From: Polytrichum commune | Taxonomy: Eukaryota; Streptophyta; Polytrichopsida; Polytrichales; Polytrichaceae | Direction: 5' to 3' | Assembly: GCA_950295325.1 (NCBI GenBank) | Contig: OX485805.1 | Coordinates: forward strand, 4,090,501-4,154,500 | Length of the DNA stretch: 64,000 nt | Part shown: one piece after another, positions 37,463-49,130 of the stretch | How the letters are laid out: every line of letters starts with the position of its first letter | Numbering within the stretch: position 1 is the first letter of the stretch | The notes under the pieces: generated by a model | Seen by the model: only the letters and a program-made list of their open reading frames with translations | What the model was told of the DNA's origin: nothing | The model's database searches: none | Position numbers and translations under genes: made by a program

Positions 37463-40400
37463 TTAGGTAGCCAGTCTTGGTGAGTCAGAGTTGTGATCTG
37501 CTCCAATATCTCTCTCGGCCACCATATGGGCAGCATGTAAAAGTTGAAGTAATAGGAAAAAACCACTTTGCTCAGTGTGCTCCTCAAATGCAAGAGCTTG
37601 GAGCCGATTTGGACTAGGCCCCTTCAGAGACACTCCCAGTAGCACTATGTGTGAGCATGCATATAGCTAGGGACAACAGTGAGATTGCATACCTGAACTG
37701 AATGCTCAATAAACAGGCAAGTAATGTCATATTCTGAAATGACATGCTGGTTCAACAGTGCCAATTTGCCCTGCAGCGCTGGATTATAGGACCAGTTTCT
37801 GCTTGATATCTTTTGATTTCTTCTGGTGGACCTGAATCACCAGATGACATACAACTAATTAGTGGCTTACCAGGTCCACACACGAGTGAATGATTTTGGG
37901 TTTCCATCAGAGTCGAACTAAGGTCTGCACTCTCAACCTCAAACACATGGACGATCGAATTTCAACAAGTTTGCTGATGTACTTACATTCTGAATCAACA
38001 AATTTGGTCACTATGTCATAAAGTTGCTCATACAAAGCACATTGACTCCCTTGTTGATTCTCAAAGTGCATCCGCGCAAATTCAGGCCCCCCTTGTTTGG
38101 ATGGATACTGAAGGGCCTCACGTAGCTTGAGCATAGGAGCAATTTCACAAACGAGTAATTTCATTTCTCTTTTCTGGGAATCTGACAGAATTACCACACC
38201 ACACTTAAGTTGATAGGATACAACAGTAATATAGAAGTGCCTAATTTGGATAATTTTCTCTCTGCACCCACTTATGGTAAAAATATGAAACACTCAATTA
38301 GTTCAAGATGATTAGCAAATCCAAATCAAGCCCGTAGCCATTTGCCTCATATTTTTCGTAGCTCAAATAAAATCTTCTTCATTATCAAAGTGAAGATTCC
38401 CATGCTCATTAAATGGTCATGTAGATTCCCCCAATTATGATTACTGTCAAGCCTACAATGGTTAGCATATTTTGAGCACTGTGTCCAATCTTATTTGAAC
38501 ACATGTCTTTTTGGTGTCTTAGATCGCACCTAACCAAACACCACTCAAATATAGATGTCAAGATTATTGCTATGTTGGAGATAGGCATCTCTACCTTACC
38601 AAGAGAGAACACAGATCAGTGTAAGCATTGAGGTGCAGACAATACTTACAAAAGATAAGAGGTAAGTACTAAACCACAAAATAAGAATCAAGAGTGATAG
38701 TTTAGCCCAAGCTTTCAGAGTTGCATACTCAAGTCAAAGTCAAAGAGCAAGGAATCAAAGACTAGAACAAAACAGGAAAAAAAAATCATACATGCAGCAA
38801 TAACCTTAAATGTACAACAGAAAATGGGCACATACATGATGCAATGAATTCGGCAGCAACCTTCCACCAGTTTTCATACTCAGCACATCGGATCTTCATG
38901 TGAAGCACCATGTTGTCCTGCCAGATGTCCACATACAATCAAAGATATGGGGTGGCTAAACTATGAAGATTAGAGCTTACATAAGCCACACAACCAATAT
39001 CAAGATTATCAACATACCTCGAGTTCAGTACTACAACACAATGTTCTAAGAGAATCAACAGAGACAGCTGTATGAATGGTTGGGTCATCAAGTGAAGTTT
39101 TCTAGCTTGAAAAATGACAAGTAGCAAGTAACATCAAGTACTTCATCCGTAGAAACAAGTCTGAATTGGAAATATTACATAAGACAAGAATAGCCTTTAA
39201 TACAAAGCCTTGGGTAAAGGTTCACCAGGTTCTCTTCACTCATTGCGCTGCTGCCATCAATACCTGAGCCATTAACCACCAAGGAGAAACAAAAGATTTA
39301 ATATTGATTATCTATCCACTTCAAACACTTTTCAGGTTTCATATATTAGTTGACACTTTTCAGGTTTCACATATTCTTTTTTGAATCTGATAGGGGTTGC
39401 AAAATTTGAAACTGAGGATCTCAGGTTTCACCACCAAACTTCAGACTGCAACAAACACCACCTTCAATGTCAGGTGATCCGAAATACAAGAGTGGGTCAT
39501 TATGAAGCTACAAGGTAGCACATGAGACCTACCTTTAGCAGAGCAACCTATTAATGCAAAGGCGTAGTAGTAAGTTGATCAGACAATAACTCCAACAACT
39601 GAAGACTGGAAAAGAAAGAAAAACCTTGAAGAGCACTGCTAAACAGTGCCTTCATCTCGATTAATTCAGGTACCAGAATGAGAACCCTGATGCTCCTCCA
39701 ATGCTGGTGGTAGTGATACAATTTTCTTCAGGTCGCCTTCTTTCCTAGGAGCTCGAAGAACTAACCCCCCATCCACATCAAACTTCGCGGAGAGCACCTG
39801 CATCCAATATCCAGAAAATTAAAATGGCTACCTGTTCATGGCACACTTCTGGATGTAGCATGATGTGGACTATAACCCCACCTATATAGCTGACAACTGG
39901 CACAGATCTATATTTCAAGCAGATTATCGATTCTGACTGCTAACCTGGTTGTCAGTATTCATTAGAAAGCCTTCTTCTGTCTCCTTTCCAATCCAGCGTT
40001 CTCCTGTCAAGCACAAAGCTGAGCCAATCATGAAAAGTACTCCAGTAAATTTACCCATGAAAGCAAGTCCAGTAGATACTCTAAAGTGTCACTCCTCAGT
40101 TTTGTAAAGTCCAACCTGCAGATTAGATCAACAGTTTGAGGACCAGGAGTCACAACAACAGTGTGGAAAAATCCGAGTAAACTCAATCAGACGTGGCAAT
40201 AGTGTGGTAAGAGTACAAATGTCCAGTTTTTTTCCAGGCCTCTGCAACACTGAGATCCTTCAATGATTTCTCTCACTTTCAATCGCCTCTCATGTAATGA
40301 TTGAAAAGTTTAGTAAACATCAATATCAATCTTGGAAATCCAATGCAAAGAGGCTTGCATCACCTGTCCATCCACTCCTAAACTTGTTGTGTTGGAGGCA

Positions 40401-41532
40401 ATCAAGTGATTGAGTTACTGTTCTACAAGAATCACATCATATTTGTACACACGATGCAACACAAAATATGACAACAGCAAAAGTATGGTCAACACGGACA
40501 CCTTGACAGATTGATTACCCTGAATGATTTGCCGTGATGAAGCTTTGCTGCTCCCCTGGTACAGAGGTCGGACATGACCCTGTGTTTCAACCAAATGCAC
40601 AGCATCAGCTTGCATCATGTCCGCCCCCTTCCAGTTTCATAAACCATAGCATGCCACCTCACTTAGACGAACCAGAAACTGGGCTACACAACATCTCTAT
40701 GTAGCAACGGGATCCGAAGCTACTGGTCAGCACTAAGTCAGTACTCTGCTTTTTCCATGGATGCAGACGCTGAAACCCTCAAGATTTCACCTTACGACTA
40801 TTTTGGTTTTCAATGTTCAATGAACACAACATCTAATTGACTTGTCAGAACAGTGGACAGAAGTGACCTGCCGAAACTAGGTCACGAACGCAGAAAGACT
40901 CCGTAAAGAAGCAAACAACTGCGGTAGGGGAAATGCTCTAAAAGAGGACTTTGAATCACCCATTTCTTACATGAGCCATTTCTTTTGAAATTTTCCTCCG
41001 AACCAGCAAGACAGATACCTACAGTAAGGTGATGTCGTCAAGCAGATGTACGAGGAAGAAACCAATACCTAATCGATCAAAGACACCCAACATCCTACAA
41101 ATTAGGGACTCTAGGGAAGTGATCAGCACTTACCATTAGAATGTCCTCATGGTGTGTCTTCCACAGCTCCTTCACCTCGTGCCTCAAGAAGCTTTTGTAC
41201 TCCTTGAAGACATAATCTCGATACTCTTGCCCCATCAGGCAAGACTTGGCCAACCGCTCATCGAGACCCTTTTGATATTGAGACCCGAACTCAGTCAAGA
41301 CCGTCTGCCCATTCACGAAATTGTAAGAGTAGTTCTTCTTGTTCGAGCCAAAATGGTTAAGCGCGTCAATGAGAAAGGCTGCCTCCAGCTCGTCTGCAGT
41401 ACGACGGTAAAATTTGCCCAAGGTCATATTTTTATAAGTCAAATTTCTTATTTCTGCCACGTACCGGCCTTCCCGCTTCTGAACTCCGAAGTATGGCGAC
41501 GAATCCTTACGAGGTTTTCGAGCGGCACCCAT
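37463..41532 (-). CDS. AP2/ERF-domain protein, eleven coding exons
   Basis: Probably a nuclear DNA-binding regulator. ATG at 41532 (context GCAATGG). Modelled exons, high to low: 41532-41134, 40579-40519, 40003-39945, 39797-39720, 39655-39625, 39263-39240, 39067-39018, 38917-38836, 38181-37987, 37778-37693, 37621-37463; about 407 residues. All phases agree and every junction is GT...AG. Residues about 12-70 form an AP2-like domain (YFGVQKREGRYVAEIRN, LGKF, ADELEAAFLIDALNHFG). Later parts, e.g. GERWIGKETEEGFLMNTD, RCAEYENWWKVAAEFIAS and MKLLVCEIAPMLKLREALQY, match nothing I know. The intron 39656-39719 is only 64 nt with a weak 3' site; without it, frame closes at TGA 39668-39666. The last exon has the weakest acceptor. 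A two-gene reading is possible. Confidence 0.65.
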
Positions 41533-42700
41533 TGCTCAGGTGAGGTAGCGCCCCTGCTCGTTGTCAAGCAAACAAACAAACAGCTTCGAGGCCTTGAACC
41601 TGAATTACAAAGGATTCTCCCTTAGTCCAAACAAGCAAAGCACACATGAAACCACATAAGATTACTCAAAACCGGTCAAGTTTCACTACTATGGTGATGT
41701 CACGATATATGTTGTTTACCATACCACGGTAGCAACTACACAAATCCTTTCAGATTCAAGATACTTATGAGATTCTCAACATCACAATTTCTACTTAAAA
41801 AACATTCTTAGTTTGTGTTCCGCTAAGAGACATGATAGAACTACTGACTGATGTTATGGCACCGCGTAGACCACTTCCTACCCTCGAGACTGCCATGAGC
41901 TGCCATTGCTCATGTACGAAAGCCTCAACAACGATCCTTGCTCTCTGTCGAATTCACTAAGGAATAGAGAAAGAAACTCTGAAGCACACGACCTAATCAC
42001 GTAATATGCTCCCTTAGGTGCAAAGAACTCCACCAAATGAAACGAGCCTAGCCACAAAGCTATTGAAATCCTCAATAAAACGACGAGCAAGATCTCTGTC
42101 ACAATCAAGTCCCAGAAAAGACGAAAACATCCGAGGTTAATAACTCGATCACAAGTTCTTGAACTCCAAACCCAGACCATTCCCTAAAGAAAGAATGAAT
42201 TGGCCTTACAATACGGATGCGCTCTCTTAAGTCCCCGAGACCAACCCTGGGTGCAAAGAACTCCAACAATTGAAATGAGCTTAGCTACGAAGCCATTGAA
42301 AGCCTGAATTGAGCGACGATCCTTTCTCTCTTCCACACACAAGTCCAAGAAAAGACGATCACTGCGAAGAAAGCATGAATACCTACCGAATGAGCCGAGG
42401 AGCTTAACCAGACCAACCCTAGGTGCAAAAACTCCAACAATCGAGACGAGCTTAGCTATAAAGCCATTGAAATCCTCAATTGAACGACAAGCCTTCTCTC
42501 TTCTATTTTCACAAGTCCGGGAAATGACGACAGCTGCGAAGAAAGTATAAGCACTCACCACTTGAGCTCAGGCGCTTAAGCAAGCAACATAAAAAGGCCG
42601 GTACCGACGAGCCGACAGACAGGAGGTCGGAGACAGGTTTCTTCGTTTGCGCAAGGCGCTCCAGAAGACGAGCAGAGCAGGGGCGATGGCGTTGCCATTG
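41533..42700 (-). other. 5' UTR and leader intron of the AP2 gene
   Basis: The ATG-bearing exon can start at 41599, after a strong acceptor (TTTGTAATTCAG). A good donor (CAAGTG then GTGAGT) ends a leader exon at 42559. This gives an intron of about 960 bp in the 5' UTR, a common plant arrangement that can raise expression. The leader would run from about 42700 to 42559. Three tandem repeats lie within or next to the intron. Confidence 0.55.
42012..42585. repeat. Three tandem repeats in the leader intron of the AP2 gene
   Basis: Copies begin at about 42012, 42246 and 42418, each with a GGTGCAAA-AACTCCA box, GAGC(C/T)TAGC, AAGC(C/T)ATTGAAA and an ACAAGTCC-like box. Spacing is 234 then 172 bp. 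Copies two and three share a TGCGAAGAAAG end: on the minus strand each reads a donor-like GTGAGT or GTAGGT followed by CTTTCTTCGCAG, an acceptor-like sequence. The minus strand is partly open across them (NGFIAKLVSIVGV and its repeat NGFVAKLISIVGV). Confidence 0.8.
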
Positions 42701-42900
42701 CAGTGGCAACGACCCAAGCATTTAAATGGCCTTCGCGTTGCGAACAAGAGCGCAAGTTCTCCCTCGCCCTCCGCTTCCTCCCCGACTGGAAATCCACTGT
42801 GGTGCTGTCTGCGGTCAGGCAGGGCGGGCAGCGGGCAGCGCACTTAATATTATCTGGCCGAGAAGCCTTGGCCACGTGGCTAGCTGACATTACTTCTGAG
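42560..42900 (-). promoter_or_regulatory. GC-rich promoter region of the AP2 gene
   Basis: A GC- and CpG-rich island in otherwise AT-rich DNA, just upstream of the leader exon. On the minus strand a TATA-like CCATTTAAATGC (42718-42730) stands about 160 bases before the leader donor, suggesting a start site near 42690-42700. Overlapping open frames on both strands here reflect base composition. The inverted GCCATTGCAGTGGC stretch (about 42695) is a notable palindrome. Confidence 0.5.
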
Positions 42901-42954
42901 GCTCCTATAACAGTGGATAAAGTAACAGCCTAGTCCACCGACTTATATTATATA

Positions 42955-43298
42955 CAGTCCACCCTCTATAAATGTTACACCTATAAGTGTTAACCCTCTC
43001 TATATGTTAACTTTCTTCTACTCCCCACATATTGCACACTATAAATGTTAAACGTGTTAACTGTTAACAAAATGGTACTCCCTTCTTTGAAAATTTGACT
43101 ATATAAATGTTAACAAATGAAATACAACCATAATATGGATGATAAAAACTACGCATCCAGTTATATTCCTCTCTCTACATCCTGTTAAGATTTGTACATT
43201 GCCCAAAAAAGTAATTTTATAATTGTTAACTGTTAACACCTCTATAAATGTTAACTTTGATCCACTCCCGAGGTTTAACATTTATAGAGGGTAGACTG
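42955..43298. mobile_element. pogo-type MITE
   Basis: 344 bp with inverted ends CAGTCCACCCTCTATAAATG and CATTTATAGAGGGTAGACTG (one mismatch, plus one extra), flanked by TA on both sides (42953-42954 and 43299-43300). Internal GTTAAC and ATAAATGTTAAC units are repeated many times. No gene. It lies about 230 bp upstream of the TATA-like box of the AP2 gene. Confidence 0.88.
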
Positions 43299-43365
43299 TA
43301 ACACTACACACTTTTGGGGCCTTTTCATTCAGCCTTTCTCCCCGTTGGGTTCAAGACTTATTTTA

Positions 43366-43865
43366 GGGCCACTTTACACTAGAGCTTGAAGGTCCTTGAC
43401 ATGTGATATACAAAAAGTGTGATTAGTTGAGAAGTCCGGGATGGTTCAAGTGCACTTTACATTAGATCTTGAAGGCCCAAGGGACCAAAGGAATTTGAAT
43501 GGATGAAAAGCCTACATGGCAATAAGTGGATAAATTTTCATGGTTTATCAAATGTTGCGTTACGTCCATTTCAAAGAGATGGGTTTAATGCAAAATTAGG
43601 GATTGTGGGAATCAATTAAATGGTCATTGGCTCCTAGAAAGATTATATGGTCATGGGGGGGATCCAAACCTAAACATATGTTGTGTTCCCTCAACATGGT
43701 CCAATAAGTAGTAGACTTATCAATTTACATCACATGTGAGGGTCCATCATTTGCAAAATTAATATCCCTTTTCCCATGGTATGACCTTTGGGATGATTTC
43801 TCGAGGGCCTTTGGATTTTCATGTCACGGCTCTTGGCAGCCCTTGGTCTATGTGTAAAGTGGCCC
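43366..43865. mobile_element. Harbinger-like MITE with GGGCCACTTTACAC ends
   Basis: 500 bp with perfect 14-bp ends GGGCCACTTTACAC / GTGTAAAGTGGCCC. The flanks are TTA on the left and TCA on the right, probably a 3-bp duplication with one change. Near the start a second, inner copy of the end motif (GTGCACTTTACATTAGATC at about 43448) is present. No gene. Confidence 0.75.
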
Positions 43866-44529
43866 TCAAGTTACCTTTGTTGATATTGTCACAACTATTT
43901 ATTATTTTCATAGACCAATAAGTGTTTGTTATGCAAGATTTCATGGTGTTGGTTTTAGGACCCCCCCCCTACTTTATCTATTGCAATAGAGTTGTCTTGA
44001 TCTAAGGTACACTTTACATGGGGGGTCGAGGCCTTCAAAATTTGCAGTCAATTTGCACGAAATATGGACTTAGGCCAAGAAGGGAGGAAGCTCTAACACG
44101 GTCCTCGAGGGAGTAAATTGGATTTCCATTTTGATCCAACCCAATTATTATCCCTCGGGCTATGTCACATTTTGTCCTTGATGCATCAAAATGTGATTTC
44201 ACCTCATTAGAATATGGATTTCAAGGAAGGGCCTTCACTCCATTATGCAAAGGCCTTGGGGTCAATTTGATGGATTAGACCAATCACATACAAGGATTTA
44301 CGCATGGCAGAGCCCCAAATTGGCCTTGAATCCTCATGTAAAGCAACCCTTAATAGGATGTCCATCATATAAGATGGCAAGTTTTCTCAGAATGAGGGGG
44401 AGGGAGGCACTGGCAAAAAATGTAGGAATTACTTGCGATGTATATAGGGTCCAATATATTAATTGTGGATCAAATTTGTAAAATAATTACATATAGTATA
44501 GGGTACTCTAGGTGTGTGAATCATTATTA

Positions 44530-45540
44530 TATGTAATATAACATTTGACATAACATCATAAAAGTACCTAAGTGGTACATATAAATTACCATGGAAATAA
44601 GGGGCTAAATGTGAATATTCACATAACCTTGTTTTTTCAATTATGAGGAATGGACAAGTAATTGTTGGTTTTTAATGAAGAATCAAGGGATGGATGAAAT
44701 CACTCATGAAATCATCACCTCAATGACTTTCACATGAAGATGACATTATTCTTTGTCTTTAGAAGAGCTTCAACTCAATGAAAGGAGCTTATGGTTTTAA
44801 ATAAACTTTAAGGACTTTGGGGAATTTGGGGAATTTGGATTTACATAGTAAGTAATGTAGGGAGTCATCTAATCAAACACTCGACAATTTAGAATTACCC
44901 ATGGGTTGCTAATAGTCACAACAATTTACCTATATATTTTGAAAACTAGCTTGCCTTAACATTCTAGTAGGTAAATGGCCCCCAAGAATATACTATGTTA
45001 TCACAAGTATATACTTATTCTAAGAGGGAGTGCCCCTCCCCCAACAAATTGTCTTGATGCTATCAAAATTTTAGGTGGTATAGTAAATAACAAAGTATGA
45101 CGACATGTTTGTCCTTCTATATACAATCAACTTGGTCATTATTCAATGATTATGCTAATAAAAGGCACCTTTGTAGACATCTTGGTTAGATAATTGTTCT
45201 ACTATTTGCCAGACACGGTTTGATGAGTTTTGTCACACTACCAAAGATTTGGTGGCTTAACAACATTGAGTTGGAGCAAAATGGTTAGGTTGAATCGTAG
45301 ACCTACGTCCTACGTCATCAAAATATGACAGTTAGATTATCACAATATGTTTGGAGTGTCTTTCAAGCATTTCAACAACCATGTCAATAACACTCGCTTC
45401 CTTTATTATTTTTTTGCACTTACATGTAATGTGACTAGAAACAACATAATATAAACATATTAAACAATACTCATCATAAGGGAGTTATGTCCCTAGTGCT
45501 AGGAATTTTGGAAACACAACCCCCAGCTTATCATGGGCTG
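44530..45540. other. Block present in copy B only, no gene
   Basis: Copy A passes from GTGTGTGAATCATTA to a stretch of about 20 bp and then GAGCATTTATCAACSTGCA. Copy B has about 1 kb between these points. I see no clean inverted ends or target duplication, so gain in B or deletion in A cannot be separated. No coding signal. Confidence 0.55.
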
Positions 45541-46978
45541 CCCTTGAAAAATGAGCATTTATCAACGTGCAGTATTATTCACTATATAAGGGTAAACCGA
45601 CAATTAGGCCGGAACCCGAGTTTAGTCACCAAACTTGCCCCTATACTTATTTATAGTTTTAAAAAATATCTATGCATTGTTGTCATGATGGCTTGTCTGG
45701 ATTTAAATTGAAATAACATCTACCGACATCAACACAACTAGTTAGATTGTACCCCATTATCCTTATGTCAAGAATATTATGGGCTTTAATTCTTGGCCGT
45801 GCACTAGGCTTGACATCTCACACAATGAGCAAGGAACAAAGAAGAAACACATATGAAGGTGGATTAAAACACAAGTCGTGTTTTATAGGCCTTGATTCAC
45901 TTGATAAAACATGATCAATATAAGGGAAAATGGTCTTTCATTCACATCGGTGCACAAAATGCCAATATGTTTTATATTTTTAGGACCTTCTTCCTTTTAA
46001 TTATATGTGTGGTCTTTGATGAGTCATTGATTAACATTTCAATAAGAAATCTATCAATAAGTACAACTACTTTGTAGTTGTAGGTCGTACATATCATTCG
46101 TTCCTTTAATAGTCAAATCACCACATGGTTCATCTTATGGTAGATCCTTAACCACATATGTTAATTTGACAAAGTTTTACAAAGTGGCAGTCCCAAATCT
46201 CAATTAAGCAAAACAAAAAAAAAATCTTCACCAATTTCTCCAATTTAGAATTCAAAAAAAGATGAAAATATCCCCCCCCCCCCAAATTATGCTATTATCA
46301 GTAGGATTTTGGATGAGTGTCAAATTTGGTTTAAGTAATGTCATGGAATGGGAATCTTCCTAGGACGATGAGTTATAGCGAGCGCCACTTTGACTATTGT
46401 AACAAAATGAATCAATATACATCAGTAGGGTTATGGAACCTAGAACACACTTTCCATTTGACACGCGCAGTCATTGAGACATGATCCCATTTACATGTGT
46501 CAAGTTGAATCTATGATCGTTGTAGACTGTACTCAACACATATAAGTGGATCATGTCGCAATAACCGCTCGTGTCCAATGGGAAGTAAGTATGTTTTAGG
46601 ACCATGTATTCCCATAGCACCACAATGATCCCTATTCCACACTTGTAAAGAGATGAATCGGTGCACCCCCGTACTAACTTGAATGCAGTGTAGGAATCTT
46701 TGTTTTAGTCGTCCTAAATACTACCGGCAACCAATTGGCACAATCTTCAAATTTAAGTCAACAAAAGTACGTCATACCCAAGTGACCTCACCAAAATAGG
46801 GTCAATGATTATAACTACCTCATCCAAATAGGTGTAAGCAGTTAGGAATCCACACCAAAATGATATGTGTTACAATATGATTAATCTATATGCTCAAGAT
46901 GTATTGATCATTCTAGGTGTTAACTACTAATATAATAAGGAGGGCCTAGTCACTTGAATATATGGTATATGGTCACTT

Positions 46979-47103
46979 CCATAACATAATTCAGATCCAT
47001 AATAGTGTTATGTTGGACTAACATTAATCTACAGAATATTTTCACGGTCAAATCGAATGTGGGGAATATTCATGGAATATTGTCAATCCCACATAACACT
47101 CTC
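46979..47103. mobile_element. Short palindromic MITE
   Basis: Interrupts GGTCACTTC / AAGGAAG, which is continuous in copy A (about 22961-22979). The inner part folds on itself: AGTGTTATGTTGGACTAACA (47004) against TGTCAATCCCACATAACACT (ending 47100). A related sequence is at 58940-59030. Confidence 0.65.
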
Positions 47104-47258
47104 AAGGAAGTTAAGTTCTTATGACTTTTGCATCTCAGGGCCACTTCACACACGAGATTGAGAGCTCGTGACCAGGACACTTCAAGCACTCTCATTGGTG
47201 GAAAAGGCAGAGCCGGTCCAAGTTCGCTTCACACTACGCTCGAGGAACCAACAGAGTA

Positions 47259-47964
47259 CAGTAACCTCCCGCTTAAGTACGCAACTTGAACATGCGCAGT
47301 TTGTGCGTACTTAGCTAGTAGGTGCGTACTTTAGGGTCTCCCAAATTGCTTGTGTTTTGCTATAGTTGGTAGGTGTGTACTTTAGGATTTAGGGTTTCCC
47401 AAATTGCTATCGCTTGTGTTTTGCTATAGCCGGTAGGTGTGTACTTTAGGGTTTAAGGTTTCCCAAATCGCTTGTGTTTTGCTACAATGTTGAAGAAACC
47501 AAACGGAAAGCGTCTCAATGAGCATCAACGTTGCGAAATCATCTTGAAGCTTAGCAGAACAAATACTCCGAGTAAAAGGGCTCTAGCATGAGAGTACATC
47601 GTTAGTGAAGGCGATGTTAACACTCAGGAACTGAATGTCAGTTTAGAAAACATAGTTATATTCTAGGGTTTTGACTCTCTTTATAAGCAGGTTCTTGACA
47701 TGGAGGATTAGATACTCTGCCTTGAATTTCAAGCAGAAGCAGAGGAAACATTTGATGGCCTTAAGAAATCGTTTGAATCATTTCAAAGCAAGATCCGAGT
47801 GGTCGGCCTCAAAGCCAAACACAAAAAACTTCAAAACTTACGCCAAATGACGATTCACAACATGTTCAACTAATAAATCTTGAACCCTAATTTTTTTGCC
47901 AAAAAATGCGTACTTAACCGGGATGCGTACTTAAATGGGTGCATACTTAAGCGGGAGGTTACTG
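47259..47964 (+). mobile_element. Nested pogo-type element
   Basis: 706 bp with inverted ends CAGTAACCTCCCGCTTAAGT and ACTTAAGCGGGAGGTTACTG, TA on both sides (47257-47258 and 47965-47966). The left part has three tandem units of about 60 bp (47317-47486) with GGTAGGTGTGTACTTTAGG, GGGTTTCCCAAAT and TTGTGTTTTGCTA. It encodes only a helix-turn-helix-like start and a C-terminal remnant, so it is an internally deleted copy, from a family different from 9718-11742. Confidence 0.9.
47487..47873 (+). pseudogene. pogo/Tigger transposase, HTH and tail remnants
   Basis: The frame from ATG at 47487 starts MLKKPNGKRLNEHQRCEIIL and continues LSRTNTPSKRALA, matching the start of CENP-B-type N-terminal HTH domains of pogo/Tigger transposases. 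TGA follows, where an Arg codon is likely ancestral. A tail with FDGLKKSFESFQSKIRV and KLQNLRQMTIHNMF follows after more stops. The whole DDE core is absent. Confidence 0.65.
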
Positions 47965-49130
47965 TATGTGAATGCAGGATGGATGTAAAGTCTAGATACA
48001 AAAGATGGGTTCCTACATGGCATCAAATGGATCATGTTTCACGGTCACTTGGACTATTTTCAAAAACCACCTCTTGGAGGTAGGCTACCACAAAACCGGG
48101 AGACCATGGCACTCTAAACGCTCACAACCGTTGTTTTATTGTATTTTATCATCTGTGAGGACCCACACGAAGAGCAATTCATTCAAATAACATTTGGTTG
48201 AGGGCCGGTCACATATGACTTCACACTACACTTGAGGGTCCGTGGCCACACTACGTGATTTTAGAGGTGTCGTGAGACGGCCTTTGGACACTTTCTTTTG
48301 GGCTCTCACAATTTCATGGTCACGGCTCTTGGCTTATGTGTGAAGTGGCCCTCAACTTCCGTTTCGAAGATTAAAATGACATGATTCATAATTACTAACC
48401 AGATGATGGAATTCCCAATTTAATCCAACAACCAAAATTAGTTATGGAGAAAGTGTCCACAATTAGACCACATACTTGTTGCATTTGAGGGTAGAGTGGA
48501 GATTTCCACAAGGTCCTCCTAGGTGTTGCTTTGATAAGAGTTCGAATGTCAGAAGTTTCCAGGTATGTTGGGGTACTCTCGTGTTTATAATACTACTTTG
48601 TTGTGTATCTATAGTATGCACTTGTCGTGCAAGGAATTTGTTTGGCATTAAACTCTTATTTGTTTATGTTGAGCTTCCCTTGCATTTTGGGTGTACTCAA
48701 CCTTATTAGAGCATCCGCACCCCTGCTCTCTATCCACCACTCATCAAAGGGCCAGTAGAGGGCTCCACAAGGGGTTAGGGACTCGCCAAAAATGACGTGC
48801 CCCACTCTTCCTCCATAAATATGCAGAGCAGTCCCGAATATATGGCCGGCTGACGAGATCCTTATGCGCTGGCCCAGTGTCGTTGTCAGAGGAACCAGTT
48901 ATCTGCCACGTCTTCGTTGCCACGGTATCACTACGCTGAGTTGGCAGGTGATGTGGCCGGGTGAACGGGGCTGCGAGCTCTCCCACAGAGACTGTCACAG
49001 AGGCTGCGAGTTCTCCCACCGAGACTGTCACAGAGGCTGCGAGCTGACTGTCTGCTCTTCAAGCTAACTTTTCATTTGTTTGCTTTGATAGTCCCACACG
49101 GTTTCACATGTGTTTTTTGTAGTTGATAGT

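Larger units (their letters stand above)
47138..48351. mobile_element. MITE with GGGCCACTTCACAC ends, split by a pogo element
   Basis: 1214 bp with 14-bp inverted ends GGGCCACTTCACAC / GTGTGAAGTGGCCC, flanked by TCA on both sides (47135-47137 and 48352-48354). Copy A has TCA once at the empty site (22994-22996). Without the nested pogo it would be about 0.5 kb, similar in size and end sequence to the MITE at 43366-43865. Confidence 0.88.

Noticed and set aside
36767-37483. A plus-strand gene downstream of the AP2 gene
   Set aside because: Two stretches look mildly coding, but I found no start, phase-compatible splice sites or family, and the second overlaps the modelled last exon.
39666-39797. 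A frameshift or true stop in the AP2 gene
   Set aside because: A 64-nt GT...AG intron at 39656-39719 restores phase with all later exons. It is kept as a finding because the intron is short.
42568-42933. Several overlapping frames of 66-104 codons on both strands
   Set aside because: The region is a GC-rich island, which lacks stop codons by composition. Its position fits a promoter and leader of the AP2 gene better.
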